Source: Pirellulales bacterium (GTDB lineage: Bacteria > Planctomycetota > Planctomycetia > Pirellulales > UBA1268). Taken from it: DNA of 34,338 nucleotides. Numbering within the stretch: position 1 is the first letter of the stretch; each line of letters begins with the position of its first letter. Shown here in pieces: positions 15,914 through 24,097 of the stretch. Position numbers and translations under genes: made by a program. The notes beneath the pieces were generated by a model. That model was not told the origin of the DNA. It saw only the letters and a list, made by a program, of their open reading frames with translations, and did not search any database. The stretch lies in assembly GCA_016779265.1 (NCBI GenBank), contig JADHNY010000035.1, positions 1 through 34,338 on the forward strand. Direction: 5' to 3'.

Positions 15914-16861
15914 CTATTTGCGAGCGGCTGGACTGGCCACACGAAAGCCGGTTGAGCTGTTCTCGTAGGTAGGCGAGCTGGAGACGTTGCGGTAGGTCAG
16001 AAAAAACAGACTCTGATACCAGGAGCCACCGCGAAGGCCTCGTGCAGGGTGAGCGATGCCTGTGAGGTCATTCCACTCTTGCACGTTGCCTTGCTGGTCA
16101 AACGTGCCATACCCACTGCTGCTTCCCGGAAAGGCCCCAACCTCGGTGAGATAGCCTGCGTTAGCCTCAAACTCGGCCGACTGGGTGACAGAAAACACAC
16201 CCGCAGCACGATAGTTGGCCTGCCGGGGAGGGGTTCCGATCTGGTTGCCAGGCTCCGCGTTACTTTGGGTGGCGTACTGCCAGTAGTCGCCGGAGGAGGC
16301 GTTGTAGAAAGCCGCCTTCACCCATTCACTCTCAGTGGGGATGGTAAAGCGGGCTTCCTTGTGTGCCTGCGGGGGTATGGCATCGATATCTACGACGCCG
16401 TTGAGCGGGTAGGAGCCGTCTTCAGTGCTGCCGTTTGCCTGGCCATTGTGGAGCCAGTTGCAGAAGCGGGCAGCGTCCCACCAGCTGACATAGGTGATCG
16501 GCCGTCGAGCGGAGCCGATGACCTGATAGCGAAACGATCCGGGCTCTCCCGACCGAGCAATCCCCGCCACAATCGTGGCCGTCGCCATCCTCTCGTTGTA
16601 GAGGCCGTATGGGTCGTGAGCAGCGACGGCATTGAGAAACTCGGCGTACTCGCCGATCGTCACCTCATACATGCCAATCTGGTAGTCGTAGGGCACCGCG
16701 CCGATGCCTTCGGCGTTAGCAGCATTGCCAGAATCGCCAACGGTGACCATCTCGATCGCGATCTCACTTCGCGCGGGCAGGCAGCAGCAGCTCCAGAACA
16801 GAAAGCATCCAAGAGCACAACGGCATTGCACTGTCCGCCAATCCATGGCGAGCTCGCGCAT
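15914..16861 (-). CDS. Secreted SUMF1/FGE-sulfatase-fold protein without catalytic cysteines
   Basis: 315 residues; ATG at 16861 with AAGG six bases upstream (16868-16871). The N-terminus is a cysteine-rich hydrophobic signal (GCFLFWSCCCLPA). The rest is one SUMF1 domain (PF03781): GMYEVTIGEYAEFLNAV, WWDAARFCNWLHNGQ, FTIPTESEWVKAA, FDQQGNVQEWND, LRGGSW and a terminal GFRVA. Formylglycine-generating enzymes carry a cysteine pair between the GGS(W/Y) and GFR motifs (Cys336/Cys341 in human FGE). Here that segment has no cysteine, so sulfatase-activating activity is unlikely. Similar planctomycete proteins often carry a PEP-CTERM anchor; this one stops at SPAARK without it. It is possibly a carbohydrate- or protein-binding domain; the role is unknown. 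Confidence 0.9.
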   Translation of the reverse strand: MRELAMDWRTVQCRCALGCFLFWSCCCLPARSEIAIEMVTVGDSGNAANAEGIGAVPYDYQIGMYEVTIGEYAEFLNAVAAHDPYGLYNERMATATIVAGIARSGEPGSFRYQVIGSARRPITYVSWWDAARFCNWLHNGQANGSTEDGSYPLNGVVDIDAIPPQAHKEARFTIPTESEWVKAAFYNASSGDYWQYATQSNAEPGNQIGTPPRQANYRAAGVFSVTQSAEFEANAGYLTEVGAFPGSSSGYGTFDQQGNVQEWNDLTGIAHPARGLRGGSWYQSLFFLTYRNVSSSPTYENSSTGFRVASPAARK

Positions 16862-17069
16862 AAAGAACCTTGCATCAAATGGTGAAAAATCAGTGCTGAG
16901 CTAGGAAAGCGTCCGCCTGCGACATCTCGGAAGCCCTGCGGCCGTCGAGCCTGAGGCCTGCTGGCCACCGTTGACACACTAGTTGTAACGCTGGCAGGAG
17001 CGATATCCTGACTGGTCGAGGCAGTCTCGCAGACGATTCAACGGGTCAGGAGTGCACAGGTTGCGGCCG

Positions 17070-20000
17070 CTATTTGGGGATCGCGTGGATTGTGAGAAAA
17101 GCGTCGTCGATGAAGGTTGGCCCCGCTTTTTCACCGATCAGCACCGAGAGTTTGAGCTGATCGCAGACAGCGATGCCGGGAATCGAGAGCCGCAGCTTGC
17201 GGGGACCGAGCACAGCCACCTTTTCGATGGTCAGCGAGTCGTGCCCCTCTTCTTCCGGGTTTCTCACCGAAAACTGATCTGAGCCATACCGCTTCGACCA
17301 GAGGTAGTTCCACATTTCCGCGGCAAACGCCCCTGGCCGCTGCACACTTTCTGGGTCGATCTCAAAGCTGAAGGTCAGTTCGATGCCGCCGCGAACCACT
17401 TCAACCCGGTCGATCATCTGAACCGGCTCGCGGGTATACCGCAGCCGCTCGAGACAGCCATCGAGCCCGTCGCGAGGGCCCTGCCAGCCGGAGAGGCCGA
17501 CCCCGTAGAGCTGGCCGTCGGCTGGATTGATGCGGAGTCGCATCACCCCGGCAGACCACTGGTGTGGGAGCGGAATAATCGCCCCCTGCATGGTGTCTGC
17601 AACTTCTTGGAGCGACATCGTGTAGAGCCAGCCCTTGCCGAAGGACGAGTGGATCAGCCGTCCGGAAAGGGGGCCGAGCCGATCGTCACCCGCCCACACC
17701 TGGCCACCGCTTGAGCTGTCGACCTCCTGTGGCATCCAGACAATTGGCTCTTCAAAGTCGGTCGGCAGGCTGCCGCCATGTCGTGCCTTCAGCCAGGCCT
17801 CCTGCTCACGGTTCTGCGGCATGTTGCCGTAGAACGAGCCTTCGCGGATCAGGGAGATTTTGCTCGCCGGCATCCAGGGCCCCTGATTGTCAGACACGGT
17901 CAGTCGATCGTCGGGTAGGATGCCCATGCCGTTGGGAGTGCGGATGCCCCAGGCCACAACGTCGGCAGAGCCACCTTCTGGCGGAATCCGCATGATGCTT
18001 CCTGGGCGGCCGTGGTCGGTATGTTGGCCGGCCTTGGCCAGATAGAAGTTGCCCTTGGAATCGGTCTGCAGGTCAAACGAGTAGGCATGGAACACGCTGG
18101 AGACGTCGTCGTCATTCCAGAATGCCTCGATGAAGTCTGCCTCGCCGTCGCTGTTGAAGTCGTGAAGCCGCTTGAGGCCGTCGTGGCAGGTGACGTAGAT
18201 CGAGCCATCGACCACCCGCACGCCAAAGGGCTCAAAGAGGCCCGCCGCAAAGCGTTTCCAGGTCACCTCATCGAGGTCGTTATCGAGTCCGCTGACGATG
18301 TAGACATCACCGCCATGGGTGGTTACCACACAGCGGCCATCATCAAAAAAGTCGATGGCAGAGGTGCGCAGCCAGGCATTCCAGGGGTTCTCAAAGGGGA
18401 CCTCAACGGTGTCGAGGGCATAGCCGTTGATGCCTGAGCCCAGGGTGCCTGAGGTGGTCAGCTGCTGCGGCCAGCGGCGTGCTGAACCATGCGTGAGACT
18501 GGCAAGATCGGTGAGCTCAGCGCTCGTGAGCTGGTTGCAGGATTCACGAAAAAGGTCGAGCTGTCGCGTGGTGCTCAGCGTGCTGCGGATCACCCGCAGC
18601 TGCCGAGATCGTGTGTCGGCGGGAATCGTCAGAATCAGCCGCCCCGCATCATCAGTTGACCAGGAGCAGCCGCTGGTGTCCCCCTGAATGCTGGCTGCGG
18701 CGATCAGACCCCAGTCGGCTCCAGCCGCCGCCGGAGATGCCGGCGGCTGCGTGGTGCTGGTGGCATCTGGCTCCCAAGCGAGGAGAGTGTCATCGGTGGG
18801 AGTGAGCTGGTCCTCAGGCAACTTTGCAATGGCCGACTGGCTGAGCTGTTTGTCGAGCAGCTGCACCCAGGCGATATCGCCCTCGTAGTCGCCGCCAAAG
18901 TTGGTTGCGGTGGCGCCGATCTTCATCACAAATCCCTTGGCAGCTGGCCTGAGAAACTCACCTCGGGTGGCTTCGAGTTTGCCATCGACATAGAGACGTG
19001 TTTCTCGCTTCTGCACGACCAACGCCGCGGTGTGCCATTTGCCATCGGCGACATTGCTGGTGCCGGTGATCGCACCGACCCAGCCGATGTCGTAGACCAG
19101 ACGGCCGTCACGCACGAAAAGCGTCTTGCCATCAGGCTTCCAGCTGCCGGTTTTTGGTGTTGAGGCAACGAGCGTGCCCTCTTGACCGCGAAATCGAACC
19201 AGCAGTGTGCGGCCGGGGGTGCCCAGATCAAGCGGCTCAGCCTCGTCCGCATCGATCATGTGGCGAGGCAGATTGGCGAAGGGGCGGGGTGGGGCATTGC
19301 CGGCATTTTGGCCCGTGACGAGGGCGATAGCTCCGCGGTCTGCTGGCCCAAACGGTGTCACCTGCAGCGTGTCACCGGCTGCCAGCATGCCAGCTGGCCC
19401 CGCCCCCGGCTGCATCTGGCCCACGCAGAGCTGCAGCGGCATTCCGGGGCCGATCGACAGATCGTGGGTCAGGGTGACAGGTGCGTGTGACGAGGCGACG
19501 TTGATCGCTTCGAGGAGGCTGCGGCCCTCGATCGCATAGCTAAGAATCGCCTGGTCGTTGTGGAGATAGTGGCCGCGATAAGTGAGCCAGTCGCTGCGGA
19601 GCGGACCACGAGGCGGCTTGTGTTCTTCGACAGAGTCGAACGAGCCCGCAAACGCCCACTGCCAAGCGTCGAGACCTGGAAGCGGCTCGCCATCGATCTG
19701 CGGCATCTGCTCGCCGCGCTGCTTCTGGTGGTGTGTCTCAGAGAGGTCCAGAAACCCTCCCTGCCAGGCAGCAGCCAGTCGCATCCGGTGCAGGTCGTAA
19801 CAGAGCGAGACTTCTCCGGGCAGACGCAGTGAGAGGCCACTGTTGACGCGGTGGCCGAGTTGTGAGGCAAGGGCTGGCCCGTAGTCGCGGTCGACCACGA
19901 TCTGCTCATCACCGCGGTGAGTGCCCTCTGGGAGGGAGTCGAGGTAGTCCTCATCGACTGGCTGATACTGCGGGTTTCGATCTTTCATGAGCGCTTCGCG

Positions 20001-20954
20001 GACGAAGTGCACTACCTGATACCGCTCCATCGGAGTCAGGTTCTGCAGCGGGCCCATCAGGCCAGCACCGCGGCTGACCGTGAGGAACATCCGGTAGGGA
20101 TCGCTGCCAAACTTCAGCGAATCGACCCCAAACGCTCGGGCAGTCGGCAGTCGAGGTTCGTTGCCATCGCTGCCATGGCAGTTGACGCAGTGGCTTGCGA
20201 AAATCTGACGACCAGCGTCGAAGTCACGGCGACCGAGGTCTCGCAGGATGCCGGCATGGTCGAGGCCTTCGGTGTCATCCACGATCACGAGATCTTCAGG
20301 ATCAGGCTGCAGAGCTGCCTGTCGTTCTTTACCCCCCTGAGCGATGTCGGCGACATACCGCACCAGATCAAAGAATGCTTGTTCGTCGCCGAGTGAATCA
20401 ACGAGCCCGGCGGGCATCATCGAGACGTTGGACTTTCCCACGGCTTCGATGTCTTCTCTGGGGATGACCGATTCCTCCAGCAGATTCGTGGCCGATCGCA
20501 GCACGACCTCATCAGCATTCTCGCGGACACGCAGGCCGCTTTGCACCTCACCATCGACCGTCTGGATCGTGATCGTTTCGTAGCCCTCGCGAATCTTGGC
20601 GGAAGGCTCGAGGAGCGAACTGATGGTGTGTTCGATGGCATCCGAGAGGGTTGACGCCTCGGGCCTGGGTGTGGCGAGGTCGGGCCCCAGCGGCGTGGCG
20701 GCGTCGCCAGCTGTGTGACACCGTGTGCAGGAGGCAGCCGACGTGTGAAACAGGATTCCGCCCCGACGGGCGTTGCCTCGCAGCCGGACCTGTGCCGCCA
20801 ACGTCGCAGGATCACGTGCCTTGAGATCAGCCTCCAGACCTGCGGTTGCTGGGGATGCAAGCAACATCAGGGCAGCCAGGACAGGTAGCCCGGGCAGAAG
20901 ACTTGAGGCGTAGGTGTGAGCTCTGGCAGTAAAAACGGCGGCAAAGACCGGCAT
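17070..20954 (-). CDS. Very large DUF6797-type di-heme protein with LamG and propeller domains
   Basis: 1294 residues; ATG at 20954 with GAGG seven bases upstream. A signal peptide (LPVLAALMLLASPATAG) ends near 39. A TIGR02603-type heme domain follows, CTRCH at 76-80 with PDLATPRPEA, SAKIREGYETITI and VRYVADIA. A second cytochrome c domain has CVNCHG at 256-261. A region about 355-570 matches what is annotated as DUF6797 in PVC proteins (DRDYGPALASQL, YDLHRMRLAAAWQGGFLD). A concanavalin/LamG fold spans about 577-705 (DGKWHTAALVV, YVDGKLEATRG). From about 850 a sorbosone-dehydrogenase-like propeller runs to about 1210 (DDGRCVVTTHGGDVYIV, GTPNGMGILPDD-like segment). The set suggests a sugar- or polymer-oxidising surface protein; that is inference. 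About 200 nt separate it from the downstream SUMF1-like gene. Confidence 0.9.
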   Translation of the reverse strand: MPVFAAVFTARAHTYASSLLPGLPVLAALMLLASPATAGLEADLKARDPATLAAQVRLRGNARRGGILFHTSAASCTRCHTAGDAATPLGPDLATPRPEASTLSDAIEHTISSLLEPSAKIREGYETITIQTVDGEVQSGLRVRENADEVVLRSATNLLEESVIPREDIEAVGKSNVSMMPAGLVDSLGDEQAFFDLVRYVADIAQGGKERQAALQPDPEDLVIVDDTEGLDHAGILRDLGRRDFDAGRQIFASHCVNCHGSDGNEPRLPTARAFGVDSLKFGSDPYRMFLTVSRGAGLMGPLQNLTPMERYQVVHFVREALMKDRNPQYQPVDEDYLDSLPEGTHRGDEQIVVDRDYGPALASQLGHRVNSGLSLRLPGEVSLCYDLHRMRLAAAWQGGFLDLSETHHQKQRGEQMPQIDGEPLPGLDAWQWAFAGSFDSVEEHKPPRGPLRSDWLTYRGHYLHNDQAILSYAIEGRSLLEAINVASSHAPVTLTHDLSIGPGMPLQLCVGQMQPGAGPAGMLAAGDTLQVTPFGPADRGAIALVTGQNAGNAPPRPFANLPRHMIDADEAEPLDLGTPGRTLLVRFRGQEGTLVASTPKTGSWKPDGKTLFVRDGRLVYDIGWVGAITGTSNVADGKWHTAALVVQKRETRLYVDGKLEATRGEFLRPAAKGFVMKIGATATNFGGDYEGDIAWVQLLDKQLSQSAIAKLPEDQLTPTDDTLLAWEPDATSTTQPPASPAAAGADWGLIAAASIQGDTSGCSWSTDDAGRLILTIPADTRSRQLRVIRSTLSTTRQLDLFRESCNQLTSAELTDLASLTHGSARRWPQQLTTSGTLGSGINGYALDTVEVPFENPWNAWLRTSAIDFFDDGRCVVTTHGGDVYIVSGLDNDLDEVTWKRFAAGLFEPFGVRVVDGSIYVTCHDGLKRLHDFNSDGEADFIEAFWNDDDVSSVFHAYSFDLQTDSKGNFYLAKAGQHTDHGRPGSIMRIPPEGGSADVVAWGIRTPNGMGILPDDRLTVSDNQGPWMPASKISLIREGSFYGNMPQNREQEAWLKARHGGSLPTDFEEPIVWMPQEVDSSSGGQVWAGDDRLGPLSGRLIHSSFGKGWLYTMSLQEVADTMQGAIIPLPHQWSAGVMRLRINPADGQLYGVGLSGWQGPRDGLDGCLERLRYTREPVQMIDRVEVVRGGIELTFSFEIDPESVQRPGAFAAEMWNYLWSKRYGSDQFSVRNPEEEGHDSLTIEKVAVLGPRKLRLSIPGIAVCDQLKLSVLIGEKAGPTFIDDAFLTIHAIPK

Positions 20955-21218
20955 CGAATGACCTCATTACGGCGGTGAGACCCCCAGGAGAACACTGTCA
21001 GCCTAACCGGTCGGAAGTCCGGCCTGCGAGCAAAACACGGCAAAAGGTGCAGAAGTGAGGCCTTCGGCAGAAAAATTATTTTTTTCAGTTGCGCTGGCCG
21101 AGACGCTGCGGTTAATGAGCAGTTGGAGGAAATCCGTGTTGTCGTGCGTCTGCGGCCCCTTTCCTCTGCGAGTTTAGTTTGGTCAGACAGTTCTGATCCG
21201 AAAAATAAGGTGTAGTGC
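20955..21218. other. Divergent intergenic region between DUF6797-type and fasciclin genes
   Basis: 264 bases with no credible gene. It must hold the promoters of both divergent genes, but no convincing -35/-10 pair was found. A striking A/T block (21071-21085, AAAAATTATTTTTTT) stands out against GC-rich surroundings and could act as an UP-like element or a bent segment. Confidence 0.4.
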
Positions 21219-21764
21219 ATGCGTATTTCGAAACTTGTGTGTGGCGTTCTTGCAGCTGTGGTAGCTATCGCGGCGACTCTCGGTTCAGCAACTGCTGCGG
21301 AGTGCCCACTGGCAGCCAAGAAGTCGGTCAAGGTGCGAGCAGTCAAGCTTGCCGAGAAGAAGGACATCGTTGATACCGCTGTCGGTGCTGAGGCGTTCAC
21401 CACGCTGGTGGCTGCAGTCAAGGCTGCCGGTCTGGTAGACACCCTCAAGGGTGACGGTCCCTTCACCGTCTTCGCCCCAACTGATGAAGCCTTTGGCAAG
21501 CTGCCAGAGGGCACGGTTGAGACGCTCCTGAAGCCTGAGAACAAGGACAAGCTGGTTGCTGTGCTGACCTACCATGTGGTGCCCGGCAAGGTGATGGCTG
21601 CCGACGTCGTCAAGCTGAAGAAGGCGAAGACGGTTCAGGGTGGCGAGGTTGATATCGCCGTTGCCGATGGCAAGGTGAAGGTCGACAACGCCAACGTCGT
21701 CAAGACCGACATTGAGTGCTCCAATGGCGTGATCCATGTGATCGACGCGGTGATCCTGCCGTAA
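21219..21764 (+). CDS. Secreted fasciclin (FAS1) domain protein
   Basis: 181 residues; ATG with AAGG (21207-21210) eight bases upstream. A clean signal peptide ([21 protein letters not shown]) ends near 27. A short basic linker precedes a single FAS1 domain (about 45-181). It has the family hallmarks: [14 protein letters not shown], the H1 motif [25 protein letters not shown], and the H2 motif near the end ([13 protein letters not shown]). FAS1 domains mediate adhesion or ligand binding outside the cell; bacterial single-domain forms are common and mostly uncharacterised. The gene is monocistronic, with a strong hairpin terminator 46 nt downstream. Confidence 0.96.
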   Translation: MRISKLVCGVLAAVVAIAATLGSATAAECPLAAKKSVKVRAVKLAEKKDIVDTAVGAEAFTTLVAAVKAAGLVDTLKGDGPFTVFAPTDEAFGKLPEGTVETLLKPENKDKLVAVLTYHVVPGKVMAADVVKLKKAKTVQGGEVDIAVADGKVKVDNANVVKTDIECSNGVIHVIDAVILP

Positions 21765-21810
21765 GGTGAAGCGTCCGGGCAAACTGTCCGGCTTCATGGT
21801 GAAAACGCAG

Positions 21811-21838
21811 ACGGGGGCAGAGATTTCTCTGCCCCCGT
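21811..21838. terminator. Perfect 13-bp hairpin terminator after the fasciclin gene
   Basis: ACGGGGGCAGAGA (21811-21823) pairs perfectly with TCTCTGCCCCCGT (21826-21838), followed by TTCT on the plus strand. It lies between the convergent fasciclin and hflC genes and, being symmetric with AAAAC on the other side, may serve both. Confidence 0.8.
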
Positions 21839-21896
21839 TTCTATGCGCTGATGAGTGAAACCGCTGATCAGTAGAACCGCTGATAAGGTAAAGCAG

Positions 21897-22901
21897 CTAT
21901 TCTTCGGTTGGAACTGGGATGGGGGTCTTGAGCAGGCGGAACAAATCGCTGTCGGTCGTTAGCACCACCGTCGTGTCGCTGCCGAGAGCCTCGCGGTAGA
22001 GGTCGAGCGTTTTCAGGAAGCCGTAAAACTCAGCGGCGACGGGGCTCGTGTTGTAGGCGTTGGCATAAATCTCGGAGGCAGCGGCATCAGCTTTGCCCTG
22101 GATCTCCTCAACCTCGCGATAGGCCTGCGACTGGATTTCGCGGAGATCTTTCTCTCGGCGGCCGTCGATTTTGGCTGCCTCGCCGGCACCCTCAGAGCGA
22201 AACTTCTCGGCGATCTGCTCACGCTCAGAAATCATTCGCTCATAGATCTTGGTGATCACATCACTTTTGTAGTTGATCCGCTTAATGCGAACGTCGAGCA
22301 GTTCAATACCCCAGAGTTTCACCTTGGGGATTGCAGCCTCGAGAATCTCACGTTCAAGCGCGATGCGGCCAAACTGGATCGGCGGCAGCACGCCGACAGT
22401 GGTGCCAAACTCTTCGAGTGTCTCGTCACGCACGGGCACACGATCTTTTTCGCTGCGGACAACCTCAATCAGGTCGTGGCGAGCGACGACGTTGCGGGTC
22501 TCGCTGCCGATGATGTCGTCGAGCCGTGAGAGTGCGCTCCGCTCATCGCGGAGGGCCTGAAAGTAGAGCAGAGGGTCAGCGATCCGCCAGCGGGCAAAGG
22601 TGTCGACCACGATGTAGAGCTTGTCGCGGGTGGTCATCTGGTTGGGCTGGCCATCCCATTCGAGGATCCGGGTGTCAAACCGGTTCACAGTGGAAATCAG
22701 TGGGATACGGAAGTGCAGTCCAGCATCTTCACGCCCCACATTAATCGGCTCACCCACCGGCTTGCCAAATCGGGTGATCACGACCTGCTCAGTCTGGTCA
22801 ATCGTGTAGGCACTCCCTGAGAGCAGGACCACCGCGGTCACCGCCAGCAGCAGTGCAAACGGACCAGTCAGTTGGGAGAGGAGCGAGCGTGAAGGAGCCA
22901 T
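21897..22901 (-). CDS. hflC: HflC, SPFH/Band 7 subunit of the FtsH-regulating HflKC complex
   Basis: 334 residues, the same length as E. coli HflC. One membrane segment (about 12-32, PFALLLAVTAVVLLSGSAY) is followed by a Band 7/SPFH domain: EQVVITRFGKPVGEPI, GLHFRIPLISTVNRFDTRILEWDG, KLYIVVDTFARWRI. A long helical region carries the family motif GIELLDVRIKRINY and EREQIAEKFRSEGAGEAAKI, then a C-terminal LDLYREALG...DLFRLL segment. With HflK it forms a membrane-anchored cage around the FtsH protease and modulates its activity. It starts 33 nt after hflK, so the two form an operon. No ftsH, hflX or miaA is nearby. Confidence 0.95.
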   Translation of the reverse strand: MAPSRSLLSQLTGPFALLLAVTAVVLLSGSAYTIDQTEQVVITRFGKPVGEPINVGREDAGLHFRIPLISTVNRFDTRILEWDGQPNQMTTRDKLYIVVDTFARWRIADPLLYFQALRDERSALSRLDDIIGSETRNVVARHDLIEVVRSEKDRVPVRDETLEEFGTTVGVLPPIQFGRIALEREILEAAIPKVKLWGIELLDVRIKRINYKSDVITKIYERMISEREQIAEKFRSEGAGEAAKIDGRREKDLREIQSQAYREVEEIQGKADAAASEIYANAYNTSPVAAEFYGFLKTLDLYREALGSDTTVVLTTDSDLFRLLKTPIPVPTEE

Positions 22902-22934
22902 GGAACTCTCGTCTGAAAATGGGCAGGTGGGTGG

Positions 22935-23945
22935 CTATCGCTGACGGGTGGCGGCGGGTGGCCGCGGGGGCTGCTGTGGGGTGGCGAGGTTGAGCAGAGG
23001 CAGCAGCTGCCGAGCCTCCTCGTCGATGACCACTTTGTTGCCAAGTGCCGGCAGCAGTTCGATCATCGTCTCAAGGTAGAGCCGCTGTCGGGTGACTTCC
23101 GGAGCCTTCTCGTACTGCTCGAGCAGCGCGGTAAAGCGAGCGACGTCGCCCTCAGCCTCGTTCACCCGCTCAATCGCATAGCCTTCAGCAGACTGGATGT
23201 CTTTCTCGGCCTCACCACGAGCCTTTGGAACCTCGCGGTTGTAGTTGCCGTTGGCCTGGTTGATCATCTGCTCGCGCTCTTGCTGAGCCCGATTCACCTC
23301 GTCAAAAGAGGACTGCACGGCCGTCGGTGGATGTACGTTCTTCAGCTGCACCTGCTGCACACGGAGTCCCATGTCCAGGGCGCTGACCACGGTGGTGAGT
23401 TTCTCAATCGCGGCGGTCTCGATCCCCTGCCGGCCGATCGTGAGGACTTCGTCGACGGTTCGGTCACCGACGACTTCACGCATGACGCTCTCAGAAATGT
23501 CACGGAGCGTTGCCACAGGCTCACGGAGGTTAAACAGATAGGCCTTCGGGTCACTGATCTCATACTGCACGACCCACTCGACATGGGCGGCGTTGAGATC
23601 ACCTGTGACGATGTCGGCTTCGGCATCTGTCTCACGGGAAGCCTGGAAAGGATTAGTGGTGCCATCTGAGCCAAAGCCGAACTCGAGCTTGAGCTGCCGC
23701 TTCACCGGCAGGATCGAGACGGTGTCGATGCCAAAGGGAATCTTCAACCGCAGCCCCGGGTCTGTCGTGCCGATGTAGCGTCCAAAACGCTGCACCACCG
23801 CCACGCTCTCCGGGCCCACAGAGTAGAAGGAACCCGTCACCGCCAGCAGCACAAACAGACCGATCGCTCCAGCGATGATCAGGGAGCGGCGGTGTCGCGG
23901 GTCAAATGAGGGGATCGTGATCGTGTTGGTTGGTCCTGAGGGCAT
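22935..23945 (-). CDS. hflK: HflK, SPFH/Band 7 subunit of the HflKC complex
   Basis: 336 residues from the ATG at 23945, preceded at six bases by GGTGGAG. An in-frame GTG at 23957 overlaps that site and is less likely. One membrane segment (about 21-42) leads to a Band 7 domain: GPESVAVVQRFGRY, GLRLKIPFGIDTVSILPVKRQ, AHVEWVVQYEISDPKAYLFNL, then VQLKNVHPP, EREQMINQANGNYN and the C-terminal YLETMIELLP. These are diagnostic of HflK rather than HflC. The cytoplasmic N-terminus is only about 20 residues, much shorter than in E. coli HflK (419 residues). The gene is divergent from cassette B and followed at 33 nt by hflC. Confidence 0.95.
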   Translation of the reverse strand: MPSGPTNTITIPSFDPRHRRSLIIAGAIGLFVLLAVTGSFYSVGPESVAVVQRFGRYIGTTDPGLRLKIPFGIDTVSILPVKRQLKLEFGFGSDGTTNPFQASRETDAEADIVTGDLNAAHVEWVVQYEISDPKAYLFNLREPVATLRDISESVMREVVGDRTVDEVLTIGRQGIETAAIEKLTTVVSALDMGLRVQQVQLKNVHPPTAVQSSFDEVNRAQQEREQMINQANGNYNREVPKARGEAEKDIQSAEGYAIERVNEAEGDVARFTALLEQYEKAPEVTRQRLYLETMIELLPALGNKVVIDEEARQLLPLLNLATPQQPPRPPAATRQR

Positions 23946-23951
23946 TGCGCT

Positions 23952-23958
23952 CTCCACC
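23952..23958 (-). promoter_or_regulatory. Ribosome binding site deciding the hflK start
   Basis: GGTGGAG on the minus strand lies six bases before the ATG at 23945 and overlaps the alternative GTG at 23957-23955, which therefore cannot use it. Confidence 0.6.
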
Positions 23959-24050
23959 GGGGAAACGGTCTCTCCTTCGAGTGTAGTTCGAGCATCGAGC
24001 CCGTGCTGAGCCGTGATGCAAAGCGATGTGAATCAGACGGCTGCATGCGG

Positions 24051-24079
24051 TGGTCAGCCTGTAGGGCTCATGCCATAAT
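24051..24079 (+). promoter_or_regulatory. Predicted promoter of cassette B
   Basis: TGGTCA (24051-24056, four of six consensus bases) lies 17 nt before CATAAT (24074-24079, five of six). The start would be near 24086, giving a very short leader for the ATG at 24098. Confidence 0.45.
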
Positions 24080-24097
24080 TTCTCTGAAGCAGGTTCG

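Noticed and set aside
16049..16885. A 278-codon plus-strand frame opposite the SUMF1-like gene
   Set aside because: The minus-strand frame has a signal peptide, ribosome site and clear SUMF1 motifs. The plus-strand frame has none of these.
16971..16976. TTGACA as a plus-strand -35 element in the 16862-17069 gap
   Set aside because: No -10-like hexamer lies 16-19 bases downstream, and no plus-strand gene follows.
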